NCBI RefSeq assembly: GCF_002863305.2
Contig: NZ_CP136962.1
Span: forward strand, 1,054,001 to 1,118,000
Source: Neisseria perflava
GTDB lineage: Bacteria; Pseudomonadota; Gammaproteobacteria; Burkholderiales; Neisseriaceae
Length of the DNA stretch: 64,000 nucleotides
Direction of reading: 5' to 3'
The notes beneath the pieces are model-generated. The model did not search any database and was not told the origin of the DNA. It was given only the letters and a program-made list of their open reading frames with translations. How positions within the stretch are numbered: position 1 is the first letter of the stretch; every line of letters begins with the position of its first letter. Below, in pieces: positions 52,451 to 62,098 of this stretch. A program made the translations under genes and the position numbers.

Positions 52451-55400
52451 ATGAAAATCGACACTTTATATCAGCCTAAGCTCTCAGCTTCCGGCAAAGT
52501 GACTGTCGCCGTGTGCTTTGCATTCCTGGGAAATGCAGCGGTAGCCGCCAATATCGAAGCCATCGGCCAAACTTCGGTACAGCAGCAGAACAATGTCGAC
52601 ATCGTCAACATTGCCGCACCGACGGCCCAAGGTCTTTCTCACAACCAATACAACAAGTACAACGTTTCCCAACACGGCGCCGTTTTGAATAACGCCCTGT
52701 CCGCCGGCAAATCCCAACTGGCCGGAAACCTGTCTGCCAACAAAAACTTCCAAGGTCAGGCCGCATCTGTGATCTTGAACGAAGTAGTCAGCAAAAACCC
52801 TTCCCTGATTTTAGGTCAACAAGAGATCTTCGGTATTGCCGCAGACTATGTTTTGGCAAATCCTAACGGCATTACCCACAACGGTGGCAGCATCCTGAAT
52901 GCCAACCGCGCATCCTTGGTTGTCGGTACGCCAACCGTTTCAGACGGCACGTTGAAATCTTTCCATATCAGCGACAATGGCAAACAGCTGCAAGTAAACG
53001 GCAATTTGAGCGGCAACCGCGTGGTTGACCTGCTCGCGCCGCAAGTTGTGGTCGGCAAATCAGCCAACGTCAATGCCGCCGACGCCATCAACGTTTCTTC
53101 AGGCAAAAGCAACTTCGACTACAAAACCGCACAAATCGAAGCCTTGGACGCAGCTTCAAATGCGCCGGTTCTTGACGGTCATATCTTCGGCAGTATGCGC
53201 GCCGGTACCATCCGCATCCACGCGACAGACAAACGCGCCAAACAAAACATTCAAAATGCCGCCATTACCGGTACCCGCTACCTGAATATCGACAGCAAAG
53301 GCAACCTGAGCATCCAGTCCGCCAACCTGACCGGCGCACAAATGGAATTGTTTGCCCGCGATACCGACATCAAAGGCACGGTTACCAGCCATTCCGCTAA
53401 CAAATCTTCCAGCGGCAAAGAAGCGCAAAATGTTCAGCACTTCCGTTCAGACCGCAACAAAACGGAAACCTTTACCGCCAGCAATATCAATGCATCCGAG
53501 TCATTGACTCTGAACAACAGCGGCAGCCTCAACTTAAGCGCGGCCAACATCAATGCCGGCGCGCTGACCGCCTCTGCCACAGGCAACATCAATTCTAACG
53601 CGGTAAAAACCACCAACCGTACAGAATCCGACCACACTCAAAGCAAAGGCCTTTGGTACAACAACAACCTGAGTTCTTCTGTTGACGAAAGCCTGCATCA
53701 AACCAAAATCAATGCCGGCTCTGTCAATATTGCGACCACAGGCAAAGTCCAATTGGACGCGACCGAACTGAACTCGGCTGCCGATGCACGCATTGCCGCC
53801 CAACAAGGCATCGTATTGAGCAGCAACAGCGAAACCGACAGCAGCTCGACTTATGTCAGCTTCAAAAACGAAACTGCTGCCCTGAAAACCGGTATCGCTA
53901 CAAAATCCTCCAAAAACTCTACCGCCCATCAAACCAAAATCTCCGCAGCCGGTGATATCGGTTTGATTTCTGAAGGCGATTTAAGCACTTACGGCGCAAG
54001 CATCGCGGCAAACGGCAATGTCGTTACCGATGTCAACAACATCAACTTGGGTACGCAAACCACCATCAACACCAGCAGCCTCGATGACCAGAAAAAATAC
54101 TGGGGCGGCCTGTTCGGCGGTGAAAGCCAAGTTCAAAACAACCGTACCGAAAACCTGCACGGCAGCAGCATTACTGCCAACTCAAACGTAGTTTTGGGTG
54201 CAAAAAACGGCGTCAACGTTTACGGCAGTACCGTCGAAGGCCAAGCCGGTACATTCGTCAGCTCCAAAGCAGGCAATGTTGATATTAAAAACGCCACCAG
54301 CACCGACACTTCCGCACAAAGCGCGCGTAAAGGTACGATTTTCAATATCACGACCTCTAAAACCAGCAGCAACAGCAGCATTGAAAAAGTAACCGGTTCC
54401 ACCCTGGTTTCCAATGCCGACCTGACCGTTGTTTCCAACAAAGACATCAATGTGATCGGCTCTGCATTGTTTGCGGCACAAAAACTGCAACTGGCTTCCG
54501 CAGGCGATTTGACCATCGATGCTGCCAAAGCGGTAGAAAACAAACAGGTCAACGAGTATTCCATCAAAGGCTACTCCGGTACTGAAACCAATAAAGAAAA
54601 CGGCAGCGTGACTGCCAAAGCCGGTATCAAATTCACCGATACCCACACCGACACCCATTCTGTCGGCCTGAACGGCAGCATTTTGACCGGTAAAAACACC
54701 CAGTTGTCTTCCAACTCAAACGTTACCGTCAGCGGCAGCCAAGTCAACGGCGAAGAATCCGTCAACATTTCCGCAGCCAATGACGTTAATGTTGTTGCCT
54801 CCAAAGGCAGCAGCACAGTGACCGAATCCGGCCGCGTAACCGATTTGGGTGTATCTGCCACCGCATACGGAAAAAATAACGCCGCAGGCGTCGGCGTATC
54901 TGTCGGTATTACCAGCACCAAAACGGATGCAACGACCGTAACGGACACATCCCATGTATCCAACATCAACACCGGCGGCAACACCACCATCACTGCCAAC
55001 GGCAATATTAATCAAGAAGGTACCGTGATTAATGCGACCGGCAATGTGATTGAGTCTGCCAAAAACGTTACTCATGCGGCGGCACACAGCGGCGCAAAAT
55101 CCGATGTGAAACAAAACGGCGGCGGTTTGGTCGTTTCTGCCGGTATCAGCACCAACAAAGGCATCGGCGGTGAAATCACTGCGCAAGGTCAAGGCAACTC
55201 TTCGACCCACAATGAATCCACTGCAACCGTCACCACCATCAACGCAGGCAATGCCATCGTTTTGGCAAATGACAAAGTGTCTGATGAAGGTACAAAATAC
55301 GATGTAACCGGTGCGATCAACATTGACGCAGGTTCATACCACAACACTGCCGCTCACAACACCAGCAACAGCAGCAGCAAACAAGGCGGCGCGTCTTTGA

Positions 55401-56209
55401 CTGTCGGCGCATACACCAAAGACGGTTCAAACGTTGATGTGAATGCCAACCTGAACGTCAACTACGCTGATGAAAACAAAAAAGAATCTACCGCCGTCAA
55501 AGGCGATATGAATGCGGCCAATGTTGTCATCAACGCCAAAGACTCTGCTGAAATCGCATCCAATATTACCGCCAACAACAACGTCAACATTACCGCAGGC
55601 AACGGCGTAACCTTCACCGAGTCAGCCAATACTGCCTCCAACCAAGGTACAGCCGTTAATGTCGGTATCGGCGCTGGTGCGACAATCAATGTTGAAACCG
55701 GTGTAGCCGTTCCTCACGTCAACGGCTCTGTCGGCGTCAACAAAACCAATAACGCTTCTTCTACCGCCGCAGGCGCAAATGTAGCTGCCGGCAACGATAT
55801 TAAAATCAATGCCAACAACGGCGACGTCAACCTGCACGGTACCAACTTGGTATCCAACAACTCCGTTGAAGTAGAAGGCAACAAAGTCAATACTTCCGGC
55901 GCGATCAGCAGCGTTAACGAAAAAAATCTGACCGTCAATGTCAACGGCAGCTACGCTTCAGGCAAACCAAACGGCGGCATCAACGCCAAAGGTAAAAACG
56001 ACGCCAACGTAACCAATACGGCAAACGTCATCCAAAGCGACAATGTCGTTATTACTACCGGCTCTCCAACCGGATTGAGCGTCAACAATACGGCCATCAA
56101 CGGTAATAATGTTGTGCACTACTATGACAACACTAAAGCTTCTGCGGCGAACCGTTATACCTACCGTCCTCGCCAACCAAGCTACGCCAAACGCCGTTTG
56201 CGTTACTAA
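52451..56209 (+). CDS. tpsA: Two-partner secretion exoprotein TpsA (filamentous hemagglutinin type)
   Basis: 1252 aa. An N-terminal signal (cleavage near VAA, about 33) is followed by the TPS recognition domain, about 34-280, with the NPNGITHNGG motif (about 137) and GQQEIFGIAADYVLANPN. The rest is a long right-handed beta-helix rich in Asn, Ser, Thr, Val and Ala repeats. The C-terminus RYTYRPRQPSYAKRRLRY is short and basic. No VENN motif, toxin domain or immunity gene follows, so this looks like an adhesin rather than a CDI toxin. It is short compared with many neisserial TpsA proteins. Confidence 0.88.
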   Translation: MKIDTLYQPKLSASGKVTVAVCFAFLGNAAVAANIEAIGQTSVQQQNNVDIVNIAAPTAQGLSHNQYNKYNVSQHGAVLNNALSAGKSQLAGNLSANKNFQGQAASVILNEVVSKNPSLILGQQEIFGIAADYVLANPNGITHNGGSILNANRASLVVGTPTVSDGTLKSFHISDNGKQLQVNGNLSGNRVVDLLAPQVVVGKSANVNAADAINVSSGKSNFDYKTAQIEALDAASNAPVLDGHIFGSMRAGTIRIHATDKRAKQNIQNAAITGTRYLNIDSKGNLSIQSANLTGAQMELFARDTDIKGTVTSHSANKSSSGKEAQNVQHFRSDRNKTETFTASNINASESLTLNNSGSLNLSAANINAGALTASATGNINSNAVKTTNRTESDHTQSKGLWYNNNLSSSVDESLHQTKINAGSVNIATTGKVQLDATELNSAADARIAAQQGIVLSSNSETDSSSTYVSFKNETAALKTGIATKSSKNSTAHQTKISAAGDIGLISEGDLSTYGASIAANGNVVTDVNNINLGTQTTINTSSLDDQKKYWGGLFGGESQVQNNRTENLHGSSITANSNVVLGAKNGVNVYGSTVEGQAGTFVSSKAGNVDIKNATSTDTSAQSARKGTIFNITTSKTSSNSSIEKVTGSTLVSNADLTVVSNKDINVIGSALFAAQKLQLASAGDLTIDAAKAVENKQVNEYSIKGYSGTETNKENGSVTAKAGIKFTDTHTDTHSVGLNGSILTGKNTQLSSNSNVTVSGSQVNGEESVNISAANDVNVVASKGSSTVTESGRVTDLGVSATAYGKNNAAGVGVSVGITSTKTDATTVTDTSHVSNINTGGNTTITANGNINQEGTVINATGNVIESAKNVTHAAAHSGAKSDVKQNGGGLVVSAGISTNKGIGGEITAQGQGNSSTHNESTATVTTINAGNAIVLANDKVSDEGTKYDVTGAINIDAGSYHNTAAHNTSNSSSKQGGASLTVGAYTKDGSNVDVNANLNVNYADENKKESTAVKGDMNAANVVINAKDSAEIASNITANNNVNITAGNGVTFTESANTASNQGTAVNVGIGAGATINVETGVAVPHVNGSVGVNKTNNASSTAAGANVAAGNDIKINANNGDVNLHGTNLVSNNSVEVEGNKVNTSGAISSVNEKNLTVNVNGSYASGKPNGGINAKGKNDANVTNTANVIQSDNVVITTGSPTGLSVNNTAINGNNVVHYYDNTKASAANRYTYRPRQPSYAKRRLRY

Positions 56210-56243
56210 GATGCGCTATTGAAGTCATTGAATAGCCATTAAG

Positions 56244-56286
56244 ACATGCCGTCTGAAAACAGAAAGTTTTCAGACGGCATTTTTAT
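56244..56286 (+). terminator. AT-dialect DUS terminator after tpsA
   Basis: ATGCCGTCTGAAAAC and GTTTTCAGACGGCAT around a short loop. Both arms read ATGCCGTCTGAA, the AT-DUS of N. meningitidis and N. gonorrhoeae, whereas nearly all other DUS here are AGGCCGTCTGAA. Confidence 0.82.
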
Positions 56287-56353
56287 CATCAATGCAAAAC
56301 CACACACTATCTCTGTTATGATAATGCCTCGCTAATATTATTCCGTTCCAACC

Positions 56354-59300
56354 ATGTCTTCCGCCCTTCCTTTTGACGCGCTCACCCTTTCCATCGACGG
56401 CACCAACCTCATCGAAGCTTCTGCCGGTACGGGTAAAACCTACGGCATTGCCGCGCTCTTTACCCGACTTATTGTTTTAGAAAAAAAAGACATCGAGAAA
56501 ATTCTGGTCGTTACCTTTACCAAAGCGGCGACAGCAGAACTGAAAACCCGTTTGCGCGCGCGTTTGGACGAAGTGTTGCAGGTTTTGAACGAAATCCAAA
56601 CCTTGGGTGGCGAGCCGGAACATATTTCAGACGGCCTGAACAAATATTACGAAAAAGAGAAAAAATCCCCCGATAACTTTCTCAATCGCTTGATTCCTTT
56701 GGCTTTAGGCGAGCAAGACGGACAGGAAAGCTGCCATCGCCTGATTCTCCGCCTCAAAGCAGCGCTGAGCCAGTTTGACAACGCATCGATTTACACCATC
56801 CACGGCTTCTGTCAGCGCGTCTTGCGCGATTACGCGTTTTTGTGCAGCGCACCTTTGGATGTCGAGCTGTCGGACGACTCGCGCGAAAGGCTGCTGATTC
56901 CAGCGCAGGACTTTTGGCGGCAGAAAGTGGCAACCGATACCACATTGGCACAATTGGTTTTTGACCGAAAATGCACACCCGAAGAAATGCTTGCCGAAAT
57001 CAAAAGCTATACCGGCCGCCCCTATCTGAAATTCAGACGGCCTGAAGGCAATTTGAAAGAAGCTCAAGCCAAGCTTCAAGAAACATGGCAAAAAATTTGC
57101 GGCCAGTTGAAAGACTTGGAAAAAGCGTTTTGGACAATTTTTCCCAAACTGAACGGCCAAACCTACAAACGAAAAACCTTTGAAAATGTTTTTACCGATT
57201 TAAAAACAAACGCCGAATCCAACCGTCTGCCCCGCCTGAGCAAACAAACGCTAGAAAAATTAAGCCTCTTCAGTATCGATACGCTCAACAGCAAACTGAA
57301 AAAAGAATATAAAGCCGATGCCGATGCGCCGGAAATTATTCAGCTTCAAGCCTTGGCTAATCTCGGTCGTGATTTGCAGGCAATGAAAAGCGCGGAAGAA
57401 GCAGTCTTCATTTGCCTGCAACTCGACCTACTTTCCTACATCAACCAATCCATTGCCGAACAAAAAAAATCACGCCGCGAGCGCGTGTTTGATGATTTGC
57501 TGCTGGACGTCCATCAGGCATTGACCACCAATGAACACGGCAACGCATTGGCAAAAGCGGCAGCGGCAAACTGGGAAATCGCGCTGATTGACGAATTCCA
57601 AGATACCGACCCGTTGCAATACGAAATTTTCCGCCAAATTTTTATCGAACAAGGCTGCCCGCTGTTTCTCGTCGGCGACCCCAAGCAGGCGATTTACAGC
57701 TTTCGCGGTGCAGACATTTACGCCTATCTGCAAGCCGCTCAAGATGCGGACAGGCATTACACCCTCGCCGTCAACTACCGCAGCCATGCCAAGCTGATCA
57801 ACGGCATCAGCGCTTTGTTCAAACAAAAAAAACATCCCTTTGTATTGGAAAACATCGATTACAGCGAGGTCTCCGCCAGCCGCGCCGAAAGCCGGCTGTC
57901 GCCACACCGCCCTGCCATCCAAGTGCGCTGGCTCAATACGGACGATCAAACCGGCAAAGAGATTTTGCGCAGCCGAGCCGCCGAATATTGCGCCGATGAA
58001 ATTGCCTTTGCGCTCAATGAAGCAGCCGAAGGCCGTCTGAATTTCAAAGGCCGCGCGCTGGAATCCGGCGATATTGCCGTTTTGGTCCGTACCAACAACG
58101 AAGCGGCGATGATTGCCGGAAAACTGAAACAGCGCCGTATCCAAAGCGTGTTGCTGTCGCGCCAGTCCGTTTTCGATTCCGCCGAGGCCGACTCGCTGTC
58201 CGCGCTGATCGGCTTTTGGCTCAACCCAAGGCAAACCGACTGGCTGCGCTTTGTCTTGACCGGCGTTTTGTTCGGCTATACCGCCAAAGAGATTTACGAA
58301 CTCAACCACAACGAACACCAGCTGCTCAAATGGCTGGAGTCGTCTGCCGAGGCCATGGAAAAATGGCGGAAAGGTGGCATTTTTGCCGCCGTGCAGCAGT
58401 TTGCCGTCCTACATGATATTGAAACACGCCTGCTCAAAGGCGGCAACGAGCGCAGCCTGACCAACTACTACCAAATTCTGGAGCTTTTGGCCGAAGAAGA
58501 CAGCCAAAGCCGCAACCCTGCCGCCCTGCATAAATGGTTAAACGAACAAATCAGCCGTGCGCGCAGCGGCCATTTCCCGTCAGATGCGCAAACCATCCGT
58601 CTTGAAAGCGACGAAAAACTGGTCAAAATCGTTACCATGCACGCGTCGAAAGGTTTGCAATATCCTTTGGTTTACTGCCCCTTCGCATGGGATACCAAAG
58701 ACAATTCCAAAGAAAACTGGAAAATCCTACATACCGAAAACCATGAAACCGAGCTGCTGGCGAAATCGCAAACCTCGGAAGCAGAACTAAGCCATCTGGC
58801 CGACGAAAAGACGGCAGAAGATTTACGCCTGCTTTATGTCGCCCTTACCCGCGCCGAAGAACAGCTCAACATCTACGCTGCCGCCAACAAAAACTGTACG
58901 CCGAACAATCCTTTTGCCTATCTGCTCGAAGGTTTGCCGGATGCCGGCCGCGAAAGCGTCAGCCAAAGCTATCAAAGCACGACAGACGTTGTGGAAATGC
59001 TTAAAACCAACTGGCAACGCTTTATTAAAAACGCGCCTGAAAATACGGAGTTTGCCTTCACGGAAGAAGCTCCGCCGGAAACCGTCTACCAATACAGCCG
59101 CCAGCAAGACCAAGCCTTGAGCGCACATAGCATTAAACGCCGCGATTTTGACTTTATCCGCCACACCAGCTTTACCGGTTTGAGCAGGCATACTAAGTCA
59201 ACCGACGAACAACACGAGCCTTTGCAACCTGCCATCGATCCGGCAGAAAGCGCAGACCGTGCCATGCCATCTGAAAACCTGCCGTCCCCACTTTCAGACG

Positions 59301-60010
59301 GCCTCGATATCCATCATTTCCCCCGCGGCACCAATGCCGGCGTATGTTTGCATGAAATGTTGGAAAAACTCGACTTCGCCGCCTCTGCCGAGAGCCAATC
59401 CGAAATGATTGCCGAAGTTTTGCAACGCCACAGCTTTGAAGACAAATGGCTGCCGACGGTGAGCGCCATGCTCGACACCTGCCGCCTGACGCCTTTAATC
59501 GGCGAGAGCCTGTCACAGATTCCGACGACCCGACGCCTGCCCGAAATGGGGTTCACCCTGTACATGGACGATTTCAAACTGGACGACTTGCGCCGTTGGT
59601 TTGCCTCAAGCGAAGCAAACCTGCCGCCCGAATGCGTTCAAGCCGCGCAACTGCTTGATTTCCATGATTTACAAGGTTATTTGAACGGCTTCATCGATAT
59701 GGTTTGCCAAGATTCAGACGGCAATGTCGTTTTAATCGACTACAAATCCAACCATTTGGGCAACGATGCAAGCGCCTACACGCAACAGGCGATGAACGAA
59801 GCCGTGGCGCATCATCACTACTACCTGCAAGCCCTGATCTATGCTGTTGCCATTGCGCGCTACTACGCTCTGCGCGGCAAGCCGTTGCCCAAAATCGCCA
59901 TCCGCTACCTTTTCCTGCGCGGTATGGACGGCTCGGATCAAGGTATTTGGAAATGGGACATCGATACCGCCCTGCTTTCCACTTTTGTTGAACGAAAAAC
60001 AAATTCTTGA
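56354..60010 (+). CDS. recB: RecBCD exodeoxyribonuclease V, beta subunit
   Basis: 1218 aa. UvrD-type helicase: Walker A EASAGTGKT at 21-29, IYTIHGFCQRVL near 147-158, LIDEFQDTDPLQYEIFRQ near 410-427, VGDPKQAIYSFRGAD near 440-454, TMHASKGLQYPLVYCPF near 759-775, LLYVALTRAEEQL near 826-838. The C-terminal nuclease domain has GVCLHEMLEKL near 996 and VLIDYKSNHLG near 1127-1137. With RecC/RecD it processes double-strand ends for recombination and transformation. Five DUS-like sequences lie in frame (near 56627, 57031, 58029, 59295, 59712). Confidence 0.94.
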   Translation: MSSALPFDALTLSIDGTNLIEASAGTGKTYGIAALFTRLIVLEKKDIEKILVVTFTKAATAELKTRLRARLDEVLQVLNEIQTLGGEPEHISDGLNKYYEKEKKSPDNFLNRLIPLALGEQDGQESCHRLILRLKAALSQFDNASIYTIHGFCQRVLRDYAFLCSAPLDVELSDDSRERLLIPAQDFWRQKVATDTTLAQLVFDRKCTPEEMLAEIKSYTGRPYLKFRRPEGNLKEAQAKLQETWQKICGQLKDLEKAFWTIFPKLNGQTYKRKTFENVFTDLKTNAESNRLPRLSKQTLEKLSLFSIDTLNSKLKKEYKADADAPEIIQLQALANLGRDLQAMKSAEEAVFICLQLDLLSYINQSIAEQKKSRRERVFDDLLLDVHQALTTNEHGNALAKAAAANWEIALIDEFQDTDPLQYEIFRQIFIEQGCPLFLVGDPKQAIYSFRGADIYAYLQAAQDADRHYTLAVNYRSHAKLINGISALFKQKKHPFVLENIDYSEVSASRAESRLSPHRPAIQVRWLNTDDQTGKEILRSRAAEYCADEIAFALNEAAEGRLNFKGRALESGDIAVLVRTNNEAAMIAGKLKQRRIQSVLLSRQSVFDSAEADSLSALIGFWLNPRQTDWLRFVLTGVLFGYTAKEIYELNHNEHQLLKWLESSAEAMEKWRKGGIFAAVQQFAVLHDIETRLLKGGNERSLTNYYQILELLAEEDSQSRNPAALHKWLNEQISRARSGHFPSDAQTIRLESDEKLVKIVTMHASKGLQYPLVYCPFAWDTKDNSKENWKILHTENHETELLAKSQTSEAELSHLADEKTAEDLRLLYVALTRAEEQLNIYAAANKNCTPNNPFAYLLEGLPDAGRESVSQSYQSTTDVVEMLKTNWQRFIKNAPENTEFAFTEEAPPETVYQYSRQQDQALSAHSIKRRDFDFIRHTSFTGLSRHTKSTDEQHEPLQPAIDPAESADRAMPSENLPSPLSDGLDIHHFPRGTNAGVCLHEMLEKLDFAASAESQSEMIAEVLQRHSFEDKWLPTVSAMLDTCRLTPLIGESLSQIPTTRRLPEMGFTLYMDDFKLDDLRRWFASSEANLPPECVQAAQLLDFHDLQGYLNGFIDMVCQDSDGNVVLIDYKSNHLGNDASAYTQQAMNEAVAHHHYYLQALIYAVAIARYYALRGKPLPKIAIRYLFLRGMDGSDQGIWKWDIDTALLSTFVERKTNS

Positions 60011-60183
60011 TAAATAAAGTACACCTCTTCGCCTTTTCCTCCAACACAACAGCCGAAATCCTGCATTTGGGCTTCGGCTATCAGGGGTCTCAAGAAATAA
60101 CTGTACTTTTACTGGTCCGTACAAAACAAAAAAATAAAGGGGCTAATATAATATCAGACCCTTTATTATTTAAATTCTATTCA
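60011..60183. other. Intergenic gap between recB and the helicase remnant
   Basis: 173 bp between two convergent genes with no DUS terminator, unlike most ends here. Composition shifts to AT-rich at about 60100, which marks the right boundary of the foreign helicase segment. No gene or hairpin of note is seen. Confidence 0.45.
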
Positions 60184-61954
60184 TCAAAATGGAAAATCAT
60201 CATCCAAATCATCATCCAAATCAAAATCAGCTTGTTTATTTTTCATTTGCTGCTGCATAAATTCAAGGACATTCTCATTAACAATAATTGATTTTTTATC
60301 AATCCTTGTTTTTAATAATGTACCTTCTAGCGATCGGCATCGGCTTAATGCCACATAGGTTTGTCCATGGGTAAATGCTTTTCCTGCATCAATGATTACC
60401 TTATCAAAAGTTAAACCTTGACTTTTGTGAATCGTAATAGCCCACGCCAATTTGATAGGAAATTGTGTAAATGTACCAATTACTTCAGGCTCAATTCTTT
60501 TCTTTTCTCTATTATAAGTATATTTATGTTCTTCCCATACGTTTCTGAAAACTTTGACAACTTCATTATTTGAGTACAATTTAATATAAATAACATCTTC
60601 AATAAGTTCTTCTCCATTCTCATTAATAGATCTTTCTTCTTCAATTTTTTCAACAACTCCCATACTTCCATTATAATAATCAGGCAGGTTATTTTTTATT
60701 AACATCACTTGAGCACCAACTTTTATAGATAGCAATATATCTGCAGGCGCCGATTTTTCATCAAACATTCCTGTAATAATAGAATTAAAAGAGTAAAGTT
60801 TTGTTGTAAGTTTTGCCAGTTTTATAGAGTTTAATGAATCTGCATCTTTTCTATGTGTTGAAAGCGTAATGTAACCATCTAGAGAATGGTTATTGATATT
60901 TCTTAATCGAGAGTTGAGCAACTGTAAATCTGATATTGTTGTTTCGTTTTCTCTCACTCTATTTAATAAATCAATAAAGACCGGATCACTCTGTCTATAA
61001 ATCTTTTCTAATTCAATATATTTAAATTTTTTATTTTTAAATGCATAAGATTCAAAGAAAAATTCATTTTTATAAAACTCACCAAGAAATTCCCAAAACC
61101 TAGAATCAGCAATAGGAGAAAGTTGAAATAAATCTCCAATAAATACCATTTGAACTCCACCAAATGGTTTATTGTTATGCCTCAATCTTTGAAGAATCTG
61201 TGAAATAGCATCTATGATATCACAACGTACCATAGATATTTCATCAATAATAAGTTTCTACATTTTTAATAATGTCTAGTTTATCTTTATTAAATTTTAA
61301 TTCCTCTATAGTTAATCTTGAATCATCAGGTAAATAAGGACTAAAACTAAGTTGAAAAAAAGAATGTAGTGTAACGCCACCAGCATTAACTGCTGCTACT
61401 CCTGTAGGAGCTAGAACAATAAATTTTTTCTTTAATTGCGAGGTTAGATATTTTAAAAATGTTGTTTTACCAGTTCCTGCCTTCCCCGTTAGAAACAGGC
61501 TTTCGTTAGAATTATTAACAATATCAAAAGCGTCTATAAAAGCTGGATTGTTTTCATCTAGAATAACGCCATCAATTCTAATACTTTTTTCTGTAAGAAT
61601 ATCATCGTCAGTGATGTCATCATCGATGTCATCATCAGTAATGTCAGTAAAATTATTATTATGAGATAAAGGCTCTTCGGTCTCAAAATCATTATGATCA
61701 TCTAGGAAGCATGGTACTTCATTTTTTTGATCAAGTAGTTGTTGTAAACTTTCTTTATCTTTTTGCAACGAAACCAATTCATTTTTTAAGTTTACTATGA
61801 TTAACTCATAATTAATTTTATCTGATTGTAATTTTTCAAGTTTTTCTTCTAAACCTTCAATCTTATTGATCAAATACTGAATATGCTGATTTTCCCCAGA
61901 CAATAGTTTTTCATTATCTGAAGTTTTTTTAAATAAGTTAAGTAAGAAACCCAT
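60184..61954 (-). pseudogene. PIF1-like helicase gene broken by a frameshift
   Basis: Two ORFs (61244-61954 and 60184-61233) make one protein of about 590 aa. N-terminus: coiled coil (about 12-75), an acidic Asp-rich linker, then Walker A LFLTGKAGTGKTTFLKYL and PTGVAAVNAGGVTLHSFF. The reading frame fails at IKNVETYY. One base out of frame the DNA encodes [10 protein letters not shown], the Walker B. The second ORF continues with [27 protein letters not shown] and [17 protein letters not shown]. Very AT-rich, so horizontally acquired. Unless the frame is recoded, no complete helicase is made. Confidence 0.85.
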
Positions 61955-62025
61955 TTTTATTTCCTTTTTTTACCCGTAGTGAATTATATCATTAGAATAT
62001 AAAAGTATCTAGTGAATGAATATAG

Positions 62026-62093
62026 AGGCTGTCCTAGATAACTAGGTAATCCAAATGTAAAGAAGGATGTATTCTAGTTATCCAGGACAGCCC
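62026..62093. mobile_element. Miniature inverted-repeat element (IS1016-like ends)
   Basis: Arms of 20 bp: AGGCTGTCCTAGATAACTAG (62026-62045) and the complement of GGGCTGTCCTGGATAACTAG (62074-62093), 18/20 matching, around a 28-bp middle. The ends resemble those of the IS1016/IS1595 group as I remember them. No transposase fits in 68 bp, so it is a MITE or a collapsed IS. Confidence 0.62.
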
Positions 62094-62098
62094 TTTGA

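Noticed and set aside
55000..56209. TpsA as a contact-dependent inhibition (CdiA-like) toxin
   Set aside because: No VENN or similar pretoxin motif, no C-terminal toxin domain and no small immunity ORF follow before recB.
60007..60291. 94-aa plus-strand ORF after recB
   Set aside because: It overlaps the 3' end of the helicase gene and has no ribosome site or family features.
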